DNA of 51,596 nt from CAKUIA01 sp044433115 (GTDB lineage Bacteria > Verrucomicrobiota > Verrucomicrobiia > Opitutales > Intestinicryptomonadaceae): contig JAWXTY010000011.1 of the NCBI GenBank assembly GCA_044433115.1, forward strand, positions 1 to 51,596. Reading direction: 5' to 3'. The notes under the pieces were generated by a model that saw nothing but the letters and a program-made list of their open reading frames with translations, was not told the DNA's origin and made no database searches. The stretch's first letter is position 1; each line of letters opens with the position of its first letter. Shown here piece after piece: positions 27,177 to 36,260 of this stretch. Position numbers and translations under genes: made by a program.

Positions 27177-28331
27177 ATGAAAAGTGCAGTATTTGCCTTA
27201 GAAGATGGCAGTGTATTTAGAGGTCAAGCTTTTGGAGCTACAAAAACTATGTTGGGAGAAGCAACTTTCAACACTTCTATGATTGGCTACCAAGAGTTAT
27301 TGACAGACCCTTCTAATTATAAGTTGATTTTGCTTATGACTAGCGTAGAGATGGGTTGTTATGGAATTTGCCCAGACGACAATGAAAGCGATGGAGCGAA
27401 AGTTTCAGGCTTTGTTGTAGCTGAGTCATCTTCATTAGCAAGTAGCTGGAGGAGCAATCAAAGCTTAAACGACTACTTAGTTGAAAACGACATACCAGCA
27501 ATTAGTGGCATAGACACAAGAGCTATCACTAAGAAGTTGAGAATTACAGGGGCTTTAAAGGCGTGCTTATCTACTGAAGATATTAGCGACGAAGAAGCTG
27601 TTAATATGGCTAAGAATTGGGTAGGCTTAGAGGGCGTTGACTTTGTTAAGGAAGTAACTTGCAAAGAGCCTTATTACTTTGATACAACTAAGATTGATAT
27701 TAATCCTTTTACAGTTGCAAAAACTCACCTAGACAAGAGGGTTCGCCCAGAGCGTCTCTTTAAATGTGCAGCTATAGACTTTGGGGCAAAGACTTCTATA
27801 TTGAAGAACTTAGCTTTTAGTGGCTTTGATGTAACAGTATTTCCTGCTCAAACTACAGCAGAGGAAATTGAAAAGTTTGCACCAGAGGCAATATTCCTTT
27901 CAAATGGACCTGGCGACCCAGCTGCAAGTACTTATGCACACGAGACTGTTAGAGCTTTGATAGGCAAATACCCTATGTTTGGTATATGCTTTGGACACCA
28001 AGTTATAGCTCACGCATTGGGAGCAAAGACTTACAAACTAAAGTTTGGTCATAGAGGAGCAAATCACCCTGTTAAGAATTTAGAGACAGATAAGATTACT
28101 ATAACTTCGAACAATCACGGTTTTGCTGTTGACGCTGAGTCATTGGAAGCAGTTGGTGGAATTGTTACAGAAATTAATCTAAACGACAACACAGTTGCTG
28201 GTATGAGACATAAGGACTTGCCTTTATTCTCAGTTCAATATCACCCCGAAGCTAGCCCAGGGCCGACTGAAGCGTCTTATCTTTTTGACGAATTTTATAA
28301 GATGGTTAAGAATACTATTGACAAGAAATAA
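27177..28331 (+). CDS. carA: Carbamoyl-phosphate synthase small (glutaminase) subunit
   Basis: Hydrolyses glutamine and passes ammonia to CarB. The product has 384 residues. The GATase triad is Cys271 in FGICFGHQ, His356 and Glu358 in VQYHPEASPG. The N-terminal domain starts SAVFALEDGSVFRGQAFGA. A good AAGGAG site is 8 bases before the ATG, and the gap to carB is only 12 bases, so the two are co-transcribed. A TTGACA in its last codons may serve the trp promoter downstream. Confidence 0.98.
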   Translation: MKSAVFALEDGSVFRGQAFGATKTMLGEATFNTSMIGYQELLTDPSNYKLILLMTSVEMGCYGICPDDNESDGAKVSGFVVAESSSLASSWRSNQSLNDYLVENDIPAISGIDTRAITKKLRITGALKACLSTEDISDEEAVNMAKNWVGLEGVDFVKEVTCKEPYYFDTTKIDINPFTVAKTHLDKRVRPERLFKCAAIDFGAKTSILKNLAFSGFDVTVFPAQTTAEEIEKFAPEAIFLSNGPGDPAASTYAHETVRALIGKYPMFGICFGHQVIAHALGAKTYKLKFGHRGANHPVKNLETDKITITSNNHGFAVDAESLEAVGGIVTEINLNDNTVAGMRHKDLPLFSVQYHPEASPGPTEASYLFDEFYKMVKNTIDKK

Positions 28332-28349
28332 ATAAAGATTAATTTTAAT
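28318..28349 (+). promoter_or_regulatory. Putative trp operon promoter
   Basis: A consensus TTGACA (28318-28323), overlapping the end of carA, and TTTAAT (28344-28349), 5 of 6 to TATAAT, separated by 20 bases. It lies just upstream of the trp leader peptide. Confidence 0.4.
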
Positions 28350-28358
28350 AGATAAATA

Positions 28359-28418
28359 ATGAATAATTTTTTTACAGCATTTTGGTGGCGTAGCTCTTCT
28401 ATAATAGGCGAGTTCTAG
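28359..28418 (+). CDS. trpL: trp leader peptide
   Basis: A 19-codon reading frame, MNNFFTAFWWRSSSIIGEF, with two adjacent Trp codons (TGG at 28383-28388) followed by Arg-Ser, as in the classic E. coli leader (GWWRTS). Trp is otherwise rare. It lies between carA and trpB, 140 bases ahead of trpB, and is followed by a terminator hairpin. A ribosome stalled at the Trp codons would cover the region just downstream and free the later leader segments. There is no clear ribosome site, so initiation may be weak. Confidence 0.8.
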   Translation: MNNFFTAFWWRSSSIIGEF

Positions 28419-28498
28419 TTCCTTGTGCGTAAAAAAATGTATAGATTTATTTTTTAATTTAAAAGGGAGATTAGAGCTTGGCGTCTAATCTCTTTTTT
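28413..28498 (+). promoter_or_regulatory. trp attenuator (antiterminator and terminator)
   Basis: Terminator: perfect 9-bp stem GAGATTAGA (28467-28475) with TCTAATCTC (28484-28492), 8-base loop, then six Ts. Competing fold: TTCTAGTTCCTT (28413-28424), overlapping the leader stop codon, can pair with AAGGGAGATTAGA (28463-28475) through about 11 pairs including G-U and one bulge. This is the region 2:3 antiterminator of a leader-peptide attenuator. AGCTC (28392-28396) and GAGTT (28410-28414) can form the region 1:2 hairpin. Confidence 0.75.
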
Positions 28499-28549
28499 GC
28501 GTTAAAAATGGGATTTTAAAAAAATAAAAATTTAAGCAGATACAATAAA

Positions 28550-29737
28550 ATGAACGAAAAATATAATATAGATGAAAATGGTTACTATGGAAAATTTGGT
28601 GGGGCGTATATACCTGAAATTTTGTATGGAACTTTGAGGGAATTGAAAATAGCCTATGAAGAAGTTATGAAAGATGAGTCTTTCTTTAAGGAATTTGAAG
28701 GTTATTTAAGAGACTATGTAGGCAGACCTAGCCCATTGTATTTTGCAGAGAATTTGAGCAAGAGATATGGGACGAAAATTTATTTAAAGCGTGAGGATTT
28801 AAACCACACTGGCTCGCACAAGATTAACAATGCTATAGGGCAGATTTTGCTTGCAAAGAGAATGGGCAAAAAGCGTATCTTAGCAGAGACAGGAGCAGGG
28901 CAACACGGCGTTGCAACTGCGACAGCTTGTGCCTTGATGGGTATGGAATGTACTGTATTTATGGGAGCTTTAGACGTTGCAAGGCAAGCTCCAAACGTTG
29001 AGAAAATGAGAATGTTAGGGGCGACTGTAAACGCTGTAACATCAGGAAATTCAACATTGAAAGACGCAACTAATGAGGCTATACGCTTTTGGTGCTGTAA
29101 CCCAGAAGATTGTTATTACTTGATAGGCTCTGTGGTAGGTCCTGCCCCATATCCACAAATGGTGGCGAAGTTCCAAAGCGTAATTAGCGAAGAAATCGAA
29201 AAGCAACTCTTAGAAAAAGAAGGCAGTGCTGACCCTGATTATGTGATTGCTTGCGTAGGTGGTGGTTCGAATGCAGCAGGGGCGTTTTTCAATTATTTGC
29301 CTAAGGAACACGTAAAGCTTGTTGCAGTTGAAGCAGCTGGCTTGGGCTTGGCTGTCCCTGAAGAAAGTGCAGCGACATTGGCTTTGGGTTCAATGGGAAT
29401 TATACACGGATTTAAGACTATATTAATGCAAGACGAATATGGACAAATTATCGAGCCTTATTCAATTTCAGCAGGCTTGGACTACCCCGGAGTAGGTCCT
29501 ATGCACGCACACTTGGCTGACATTGGACGTATTAGCTTTGAGGCAGCGACCGACTCTCAAGCTTTGCAAGCGGCAGCAATTTTGACAAGGACAGAAGGGA
29601 TTATTCCAGCATTGGAATCTTCTCACGCATTGGCAGCTCTTGAGTTTATGAAGTTTGAAAAAGACGATGTTGTTGTAGTAAACCTATCTGGTAGAGGCGA
29701 CAAAGATATGCAAACTTACATAAAGCATAAGATTTAG
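28550..29737 (+). CDS. trpB: Tryptophan synthase beta subunit
   Basis: Joins indole and serine to make tryptophan, with PLP on Lys91 (HTGSHKINNA). The product has 395 residues. The catalytic Glu113 is in ETGAGQHGVATATA and the phosphate loop in CVGGGSNAAG. This is the TrpB1 type, which partners TrpA. It is the first structural gene of the operon rather than being adjacent to trpA. Confidence 0.97.
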   Translation: MNEKYNIDENGYYGKFGGAYIPEILYGTLRELKIAYEEVMKDESFFKEFEGYLRDYVGRPSPLYFAENLSKRYGTKIYLKREDLNHTGSHKINNAIGQILLAKRMGKKRILAETGAGQHGVATATACALMGMECTVFMGALDVARQAPNVEKMRMLGATVNAVTSGNSTLKDATNEAIRFWCCNPEDCYYLIGSVVGPAPYPQMVAKFQSVISEEIEKQLLEKEGSADPDYVIACVGGGSNAAGAFFNYLPKEHVKLVAVEAAGLGLAVPEESAATLALGSMGIIHGFKTILMQDEYGQIIEPYSISAGLDYPGVGPMHAHLADIGRISFEAATDSQALQAAAILTRTEGIIPALESSHALAALEFMKFEKDDVVVVNLSGRGDKDMQTYIKHKI

Positions 29738-29761
29738 TTTTTGCGTAGAAGATATAAAAAA

Positions 29762-31141
29762 ATGAAAAAAATTAAACAGATTTCCAAAACTCTAGCAGGC
29801 GATTTGCAAACGCCAGTAGGCATATATCTAAAGATACGTGATTTAGATGTGCAATCTGCCATGCTAGAAAGTTGCGATTTTCACACTAACTCAAATAGCT
29901 TTTCCTTCATAGGAGTTGAGCCTATTTCTAGCATATCTATAAATGATGCAATAGTTGATATAGAATATCCAGATGGCTCGTTGGCAAAATCTAAGATAGA
30001 CGAAAGTCGTAGCTTGACAGATGCTTTGAAGGACTATGTCAACTCGTTTGAGGTGGAAGATGCTTCGCCTATAAATGGATTTTTTGGATATACAGCTTAC
30101 GACTGCGTAAAGTATTTTGAGAATATACAAGTTGTTAAGGAAAGTTCGAATAGCCCTGATTTGATGTATATTCTATATAGATTTGTAATTGTGCTTAATC
30201 ACTTTAAGGACGAGCTTGTAATCATAGAAAATATCCCAGAGGGCGAGGAGTCTAAGATGGCTTATATGGAGTCTGTGTTGCATAATAATAACTATGCACA
30301 ATATGGCTTTGATATTAGTTCGGAGCTTAGGGCTGATACTACTGAGGAGAAGTTTATCGCAAATGTAGAAAAGTCTATAGAGCATATTAAGCGAGGAGAC
30401 ATTTTCCAAATCGTGCTTTCTCGTGGCTTTAGTGTAGACTTTAGTGGCGACGAATTTAATGTGTATAGGGCTTTACGTAGGATTAACCCTTCGCCTTATT
30501 TGTTCTATTTCGACTTTGGGGCTTTTAAGATTTTTGGCTCATCGCCTGAAACTCACTTAAAGATAGAAGAAGGTATAGCTCAAATAGACCCTATTGCAGG
30601 TACTTTTATGCGTACTGGCGACGACAAGCAAGACTCTATTTTAGCTCAAAAGCTATTAGCTGACGAAAAGGAAAATTCAGAGCATACTATGCTTGTGGAC
30701 TTAGCGAGAAACGACTTGTCTAGGTCTTGCAGGAATGTTAAGGTTGATTTCCTCAAGCAAATTCAATATTACTCTCACTTGATACATATGGTATCTCGTG
30801 TTTCTGGCGAAGTTAGAAGCGACGACAAGGCACTAGACCTACTTGCAGATACATTTCCAGCTGGCACGCTAAGTGGAGCTCCAAAGGTTAGAGCTATGCA
30901 AATTATCAATGACTTAGAGGGCAAAAACAGAGGCTTTTACGGAGGTTGCATAGGCTCTATATCCTTTAATGGCGACTTAAATCAAGCGATTACTATTAGG
31001 TCTTTCTTGAGCAAAGACAACACTTTACGCTTCCAAGCAGGAGCTGGCATAGTTGCAGATAGCAGACCTACTAGCGAACTTCAAGAAATCAATAACAAAC
31101 TTGGTGCATTATTCACTGCAATAGAAAAGGCAAGAGCGTGA
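29762..31141 (+). CDS. trpE: Anthranilate synthase component I
   Basis: Converts chorismate and ammonia to anthranilate. The product has 459 residues from the ATG at 29762; an upstream in-frame TTG at 29741 is less likely. The chorismate-binding core is complete: PIAGTFMRTGDD, EHTMLVDLARNDLSR, SRVSGEV and TFPAGTLSGAPKVRAM. The feedback site near the N-terminus (AMLESCD) keeps the LES-type motif that binds tryptophan, so allosteric inhibition is likely. It overlaps trpG by 4 bases. Confidence 0.96.
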   Translation: MKKIKQISKTLAGDLQTPVGIYLKIRDLDVQSAMLESCDFHTNSNSFSFIGVEPISSISINDAIVDIEYPDGSLAKSKIDESRSLTDALKDYVNSFEVEDASPINGFFGYTAYDCVKYFENIQVVKESSNSPDLMYILYRFVIVLNHFKDELVIIENIPEGEESKMAYMESVLHNNNYAQYGFDISSELRADTTEEKFIANVEKSIEHIKRGDIFQIVLSRGFSVDFSGDEFNVYRALRRINPSPYLFYFDFGAFKIFGSSPETHLKIEEGIAQIDPIAGTFMRTGDDKQDSILAQKLLADEKENSEHTMLVDLARNDLSRSCRNVKVDFLKQIQYYSHLIHMVSRVSGEVRSDDKALDLLADTFPAGTLSGAPKVRAMQIINDLEGKNRGFYGGCIGSISFNGDLNQAITIRSFLSKDNTLRFQAGAGIVADSRPTSELQEINNKLGALFTAIEKARA

Positions 31142-31707
31142 AAATTCTAATTTTTGATAACTACGACTCATTTACCTATAATATTCTTAACGCCCTAGAC
31201 CAACTTGGCTACACAGATATAGATGTTATACGTAACGACAAAATCGCCTTGGAGGATATTGATATATACGACAAGATTATTCTTTCGCCAGGACCTGGTA
31301 TACCAGAAGAGGCAGGGCTTTTGCTCGACTTAATCAAGAGATATGGCAAAACTAAGAGTATATTTGGTATATGCTTAGGACACCAAGCTATAGGCGAAGC
31401 TTTTGGAGCAAAGCTCGAGAACTTGACTAATTTGTATCACGCAAAGACTAGCGAGATTTTCTTTGAGGCTAAAGATCACATTTTTGACTCATTCGAAACA
31501 GGCTTTACAGCTGGTAGATACCACTCTTGGATAGTTTCAAGAGATGGCTTTCCTGACGAGCTAGAAATTACTGCCTCAGATAAAGATGGGCAAATTATGG
31601 CTCTAAAGCATAAGGAATACGACATACACGCAGTTCAGTTTCACCCAGAGTCTATTTTGACTCCAAATGGCGAGCAAATTTTAAAGAGTTTTTTAGAAGG
31701 GCAATAA
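31138..31707 (+). CDS. trpG: Anthranilate synthase component II (glutamine amidotransferase)
   Basis: Supplies ammonia to TrpE from glutamine. The product has 189 residues, GTG start in the GTGA overlap with trpE. The triad is Cys79 in GICLGHQ, His169 and Glu171 in VQFHPES. NYDSFTYN opens the protein and SPGPGIPEEAG is the oxyanion region. TrpG is separate here, not fused to TrpE or TrpD. Confidence 0.96.
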   Translation: MKILIFDNYDSFTYNILNALDQLGYTDIDVIRNDKIALEDIDIYDKIILSPGPGIPEEAGLLLDLIKRYGKTKSIFGICLGHQAIGEAFGAKLENLTNLYHAKTSEIFFEAKDHIFDSFETGFTAGRYHSWIVSRDGFPDELEITASDKDGQIMALKHKEYDIHAVQFHPESILTPNGEQILKSFLEGQ

Positions 31708-31708
31708 G

Positions 31709-32704
31709 ATGAAAGATATTTTATACGATTTATTTGACCACAACAATTTGACTTATGAGCAGGCTAAAGAGGTTATGCTAAATATCTCCGAAGGTGCATT
31801 TAACGATTGCCAGCTTTCGGCTTTTATGAGCGTGTTCCTAATGCGAGCTATAGATACTACAGAGCTTTCAGGCTTTTGCGACGCCTTAGTTGAAAAACAG
31901 CTAAAGCCTCAAGTAGATATAGGAAACGCTTTGGATATAGTTGGAACAGGTGGCGATAGTAAGGATACTTTTAATATTTCTACGCTATCTTGCTTTGTGT
32001 TGGCTGGTGCTGGATATAAAATTTGCAAGCACGGCAATTATGGGGCAAGTTCTGTAAGTGGAGCTTCCAATGTTTTAGAGCGTAGTGGGGTGGCTTTTAG
32101 TTCTGATAAGGACAAGTTGCAAAGGTCTATAGACGAGTCTAATGTTATATACTTACACGCACCTTTATTTAACCCTGCTATGAAGTCTGTTGCCCCTTCA
32201 AGAAAGCAACTTGCAGTTAGAACTTTCTTAAACTTGCTTGGTCCACTCTTAAACCCACTTAGTCCTAAAAACCAATTTTTGGGTGTTTATAACCTAAAGT
32301 TGATGAGGCTTTATACCTACATATTGGCTTCGAAGAATGTAAACTATAGCATAGTTCACTCTTTAGATGGCTATGATGAAATATCTTTGACTGGCAAATT
32401 TAAGGTGTCTAGCTCTACTGGCGAAAAGGTATATACGCCTGCAAGTCTAAACTTGCCTAAGCTAAAAGAGGAAGACTTAGGTTGCCAACACAATGCAGAA
32501 ATTGCACTCGACATATTTTTAAATGTACTTGAGGATAAGGCAACGCCAGAGCAAGAACTTTGCGTATTGCTAAATTCGGCTTTTGCGATAAATGTCTTAG
32601 AAAGAGATAAGTCTATAGAGGAATGTATGCAAATTGCAAAAGAGTCTATAGAAAGCAAAAAGGCAATGGAGTCTTTCAAAAAATTTGTAGAAATAAATTC
32701 TTAG
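31709..32704 (+). CDS. trpD: Anthranilate phosphoribosyltransferase
   Basis: Adds phosphoribosyl to anthranilate. The product has 331 residues. The PRPP loop GTGGDSKDTFNIST and the glycine-rich KHGNYGASSVSGASNVLE are typical, as is RTFLNLLGPLLNP. It starts one base after trpG. Confidence 0.96.
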   Translation: MKDILYDLFDHNNLTYEQAKEVMLNISEGAFNDCQLSAFMSVFLMRAIDTTELSGFCDALVEKQLKPQVDIGNALDIVGTGGDSKDTFNISTLSCFVLAGAGYKICKHGNYGASSVSGASNVLERSGVAFSSDKDKLQRSIDESNVIYLHAPLFNPAMKSVAPSRKQLAVRTFLNLLGPLLNPLSPKNQFLGVYNLKLMRLYTYILASKNVNYSIVHSLDGYDEISLTGKFKVSSSTGEKVYTPASLNLPKLKEEDLGCQHNAEIALDIFLNVLEDKATPEQELCVLLNSAFAINVLERDKSIEECMQIAKESIESKKAMESFKKFVEINS

Positions 32705-32717
32705 CCCCATTTAGACT

Positions 32718-33491
32718 ATGACTATTTTAGATAAAATTTTAATCACAAAAAAAGAGGAAGTCGCTCTCGAAAAAAAAGCTATGTGCCTAAGCGAAATCAA
32801 GGACAAAGAGCTTTTTCATAGGCAGTGCTATAGCCCAAGGGCAAATATAGAAAAAAGAGAAACTTCTTTGATTTGTGAGTTCAAAAGAAGGTCGCCATCT
32901 AAGGGCAATATCAATTTGGGGGCAGACATTGCTGAGATTTTAGAGACTTATCAAGAAAATGGAGCAGCTTGTGTATCTGTGTTGACAGACACTCAGTATT
33001 TTGGAGGTACAAAGGAGGATATACTCTTTGCTAGAAAGCTTTTGTCTATGCCAATTTTGCGTAAGGATTTTATAGTCGACGAATATCAAATATATCAATC
33101 TAAGGCTCTTGGTGCTGATATGATTTTGTTGATTGCTTCGGCTCTTTCTGTGCAACAATGTTGCGATTATGCAGATATAGCAAAGGCACTGGGGCTTGAA
33201 GTTTTACTTGAACTTCACGATGAAACGGAGCTTGCTCACACTCGTGCAGATGTAGACTTAGTTGGCGTAAATAACAGAAACCTAAAGACTTTTAACTGCT
33301 CTTTAGAGAACTCTTTGAAGCTTGCAGATTTTATCGACGAAAAGTTTATTAGGGTGTCAGAAAGTTCTATCAAAACTGCTGAAGATATACGTATCCTAAA
33401 AGAGAAGAATTTCAAGGCTTTCTTAGTTGGCGAAACTCTTATGAAAAGTGGCAATATTGCCAAGGAAATGAAAACCCTAATGGAGGCGTAA
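32718..33491 (+). CDS. trpC: Indole-3-glycerol phosphate synthase
   Basis: Closes the indole ring. The product has 257 residues, a TIM barrel. Signatures: ICEFKRRSPSKGNI with the catalytic Lys, LTDTQYFGGTKEDI, LRKDFIVDEYQIYQS, VGVNNRNLKTF and the C-terminal FLVGETLM. It is not fused to trpF, which starts one base after its stop. Confidence 0.96.
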   Translation: MTILDKILITKKEEVALEKKAMCLSEIKDKELFHRQCYSPRANIEKRETSLICEFKRRSPSKGNINLGADIAEILETYQENGAACVSVLTDTQYFGGTKEDILFARKLLSMPILRKDFIVDEYQIYQSKALGADMILLIASALSVQQCCDYADIAKALGLEVLLELHDETELAHTRADVDLVGVNNRNLKTFNCSLENSLKLADFIDEKFIRVSESSIKTAEDIRILKEKNFKAFLVGETLMKSGNIAKEMKTLMEA

Positions 33492-33492
33492 T

Positions 33493-34119
33493 ATGCTAAT
33501 TAAAGTTTGCGGAATGTTTTGTAGCGAAAATATAGCTGAGCTAATCAAGCTTAAGCCAGATATGCTTGGGCTTATTTTCTATGCAAAATCACCTCGCAAT
33601 GCCTTTAATGCCAACGCAGATTACGTATCCAAAATTAGAGATGTTGAAAAGGTCGCAGTATTTGTAAACGAAGAAGTCGAAACTATGCACGCCCTTTGCC
33701 AAAAATATGCAATAACTCACATTCAGCTACACGGCAAGGAAAGCGTAGAGACTATTAAAGAACTCAAATCCTTGGGCTACAAAATTACCAAGGCAATATC
33801 CATTGCAAACAAAGAGGACTTGGGGGGAATTGCCCCTTACGACGAAGCTTGCGATAGAATTTTATTAGATACAAAATGCGACTCTCACGGAGGCTCTGGC
33901 AAGAAATTTGACTGGGCTATCCTAGAGTACTACTGCTATAAAAGCCCATTTATGCTAAGTGGAGGGATAACTCTCGACGACGCAAGCGAAATTCTTGCAA
34001 TACAAAATCCAAAGCTCTTGGGGGTAGATATAAACTCTCGCTTCGAGTGCGAAAACAATTTAAAAGATATAAGGAAAATACAAAATTTTATAAAAAAAAT
34101 AAGGAATGATTATGAATAA
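33493..34119 (+). CDS. trpF: Phosphoribosylanthranilate isomerase
   Basis: Amadori rearrangement step between TrpD and TrpC. The product has 208 residues. The N-terminal VCGM holds the catalytic Cys, QLHGKES and LLDTKCDSHGGSGKKFDW hold the second catalytic Asp region, and MLSGGITLDDA with GVDINSRFE binds the phosphate. Its 3' end overlaps trpA by 8 bases. Confidence 0.95.
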   Translation: MLIKVCGMFCSENIAELIKLKPDMLGLIFYAKSPRNAFNANADYVSKIRDVEKVAVFVNEEVETMHALCQKYAITHIQLHGKESVETIKELKSLGYKITKAISIANKEDLGGIAPYDEACDRILLDTKCDSHGGSGKKFDWAILEYYCYKSPFMLSGGITLDDASEILAIQNPKLLGVDINSRFECENNLKDIRKIQNFIKKIRNDYE

Positions 34120-34894
34120 ATTAATGAAAGTTTTAGAAAAAAAAGAAAAGCTACTCTCTGTATACTTCACAGTGGGCTTTCCTAAGTTAAATGATACTCA
34201 AGAAATTATCAAGGAACTAGACTCAAGAAATGTTGATATACTCGAAGTAGGCTTGCCATTCTCAGACCCTATCGCAGATGGGCTAACTATACAACATAGC
34301 TCTAGCGTTGCCCTAAAAAATGGTATGAATATAGACCTTATGTTCGAGCAAGTTGGCAAAGTTTCAAATGAAGTTAATTGTGCATTGGTACTAATGGCAT
34401 ACTTAAATCCTATCTTTAAATATGGCATTGAGAAAACTTTTATAAAATGTAAAGAAGCAGGAATTGCAGCAATGATTATCCCAGACTTGCCTCTAGCTGA
34501 ATATATATCAGAATGGAAGCCTCTCGAAGAAAAGTATGACGTACGCCTAGCTATGCTTATCACGCCTCAAAGTGGCGACGCACGCATCAAGCAAATAGAT
34601 GAGGCAACTGATGCTTTTGTGTATGTAGTTTCTATGGCTTCGGTTACTGGAGTCAAGGACGACTTTTCTCAAGACCAAGTAGAATACTTTAAGCGTGTAG
34701 GTGAGATGAAATTAAAAAATAAGACTCTAATAGGCTTTGGTATATCAAATAACAAAACCCTATCTAAGGCAAAGTCATACTCTGATGGAGCAATCATAGG
34801 CTCAGCCTACATAAAATGCCTAGACGAAGCCCCTACAATCAAAGACGCTACAGAAAACTTCTTTGGACGCCTTCTGGAAATTAATTCCGACTAG
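34112..34894 (+). CDS. trpA: Tryptophan synthase alpha subunit
   Basis: Cleaves indole-glycerol phosphate to indole. The product has 260 residues from the ATG at 34112, chosen because an AAGGA site lies 6 bases upstream; an ATG at 34106 would add two residues. The catalytic pair Glu45 and Asp56 is in EVGLPFSDPIADG, 11 apart as in E. coli (Glu49/Asp60). The SVTG phosphate loop and GFGISN are present. It is last gene of the trp operon. Confidence 0.96.
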   Translation: MNKLMKVLEKKEKLLSVYFTVGFPKLNDTQEIIKELDSRNVDILEVGLPFSDPIADGLTIQHSSSVALKNGMNIDLMFEQVGKVSNEVNCALVLMAYLNPIFKYGIEKTFIKCKEAGIAAMIIPDLPLAEYISEWKPLEEKYDVRLAMLITPQSGDARIKQIDEATDAFVYVVSMASVTGVKDDFSQDQVEYFKRVGEMKLKNKTLIGFGISNNKTLSKAKSYSDGAIIGSAYIKCLDEAPTIKDATENFFGRLLEINSD

Positions 34895-34903
34895 AAAACA
34901 AAA

Positions 34904-34927
34904 ACTTTGCACCCTCAAGTGCAAAGT
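34904..34927. terminator. Terminator between trpA and glgC
   Basis: A perfect 9-bp stem ACTTTGCAC (34904-34912) with GTGCAAAGT (34919-34927), loop CCTCAA. On the minus strand it is followed by TTTTTGTTTT, so it best serves glgC; on the plus strand it ends the trp operon less well. Confidence 0.75.
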
Positions 34928-34935
34928 CCCTTAAC

Positions 34936-34980
<45 letters not shown>

Positions 34981-34982
34981 TC

Positions 34983-36260
34983 TTAATATATAGTATTATC
35001 AGGGATAATAGCGTCTTTATTTACGATAATGATGCCGTCTCTGACGTAGACTTCGCCACATTCCCAGCCTTCTTGTTTAGCTTCTGGGCTAAGTTTTACG
35101 TTGTTGCCAATGCGTGCATTTTTGTCGATGATGGCATTGTTGATTACGCAATTTTTGCCTACACCTACACAAGGTATACCTTTAGCATTGTTGGCTGCTA
35201 TTGATTCTGGGCTTTCGTAAAAGTCTGCACCCATAGATATAACGCTAGATAGCATAGAGCCTTCGCCAATCATAGAGCGAACGCCCATAACTGTTCTTGA
35301 GAGCATAGCTTTTTTGATTACACAGCCATCTGAGATTAGCGAGTCGCTAACAGTAGAGCCGAATATCTTTGCTGCAGGCAAGAAGCGAGAGCGTGAGTAA
35401 ATTATAGATTTTGGGTTATAAAAATCGAAAGGAGGGTTTTCTTCGGCGAGCGATAAGTTTGTGTCGAAGAATGCTTTGATAGTACCTATATCTTCCCAAT
35501 AGCCATCGAATATGTATGAGCATAACTTCTTTTTGCCGAGCATATTAGGGATAATTTCCTTGCCAAAGTCCATTTCTGAGCCACTCATAGCCTCAATCAT
35601 AACGTCGTAAGAGAATACGTAGATACCCATAGAAGCTAGGCAGTAGTCTTGAGATTTATCTTCTAAGCCTTGTTTGAGTTCGTCGCTAATGAGGAAAGAG
35701 TTAATTAGGTCTTCGTCTTGAACTTTTTCTGCAAAGCGAGTGATTTCGCAAGAGTTATCAACTTGCATAATGCCTAATTCTGGAGCTAGAGCTTTAGGAA
35801 CTGGCTTGCTTGCAATAGTTACATCTGCTCCACTTGCTTTATGTTGAGCGATTAGTTCAGAGAAGTCCATTTGATAGAGTTGGTCGCCAGAAAGGATTAG
35901 GAAGTAGTCGCCTTCGCCATTATGTCCAAAGTGGTGCATATTTTGGCGTACAGCGTCTGCAGTGCCTTGATACCAATTTTCGCCTCTTTCTGTTTGTTCT
36001 GCTGCCAATATATCAACGAAACCACCACCGAAGGAGTCAAATTTATAACTTTGCTGGATATGCTTGTGTAGGGAAGCTGTGTTAAATTGGCTAAGTAGGT
36101 AGATGTGGTTACAACCTGAGTTAATGCAGTTGCTGATAGGAATATCTACTAGGCGATATTTTCCAGCTAGGGGAACTGCGGGTTTACATCTATATTTAGT
36201 CAAAGGGTATAAGCGAGTACCTCTGCCTCCACCCATAATAATGCTAACAACTTTATCCAT
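34983..36260 (-). CDS. glgC: Glucose-1-phosphate adenylyltransferase
   Basis: Makes ADP-glucose for glycogen synthesis, 425 residues. The nucleotide loop is GGGRGTRLYPLTKYRCKPAVP, then the AGKYRLVDIPISNC segment, SGDQLY for metal and substrate, and a C-terminal left-handed beta-helix (from about residue 290). It is of the cyanobacterial/plant-like branch seen also in Verrucomicrobia. Glucose 1-phosphate could come from the phosphohexomutase at 19556. It is transcribed alone and diverges from the moxR operon. Confidence 0.95.
   Translation of the reverse strand: MDKVVSIIMGGGRGTRLYPLTKYRCKPAVPLAGKYRLVDIPISNCINSGCNHIYLLSQFNTASLHKHIQQSYKFDSFGGGFVDILAAEQTERGENWYQGTADAVRQNMHHFGHNGEGDYFLILSGDQLYQMDFSELIAQHKASGADVTIASKPVPKALAPELGIMQVDNSCEITRFAEKVQDEDLINSFLISDELKQGLEDKSQDYCLASMGIYVFSYDVMIEAMSGSEMDFGKEIIPNMLGKKKLCSYIFDGYWEDIGTIKAFFDTNLSLAEENPPFDFYNPKSIIYSRSRFLPAAKIFGSTVSDSLISDGCVIKKAMLSRTVMGVRSMIGEGSMLSSVISMGADFYESPESIAANNAKGIPCVGVGKNCVINNAIIDKNARIGNNVKLSPEAKQEGWECGEVYVRDGIIIVNKDAIIPDNTIY

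Noticed and set aside
28332..28549. T-box or tryptophan-binding TRAP-type regulation before trpB
   Set aside because: No T-box consensus or run of GAG/UAG triplets is seen; the Trp-codon leader explains the region better.
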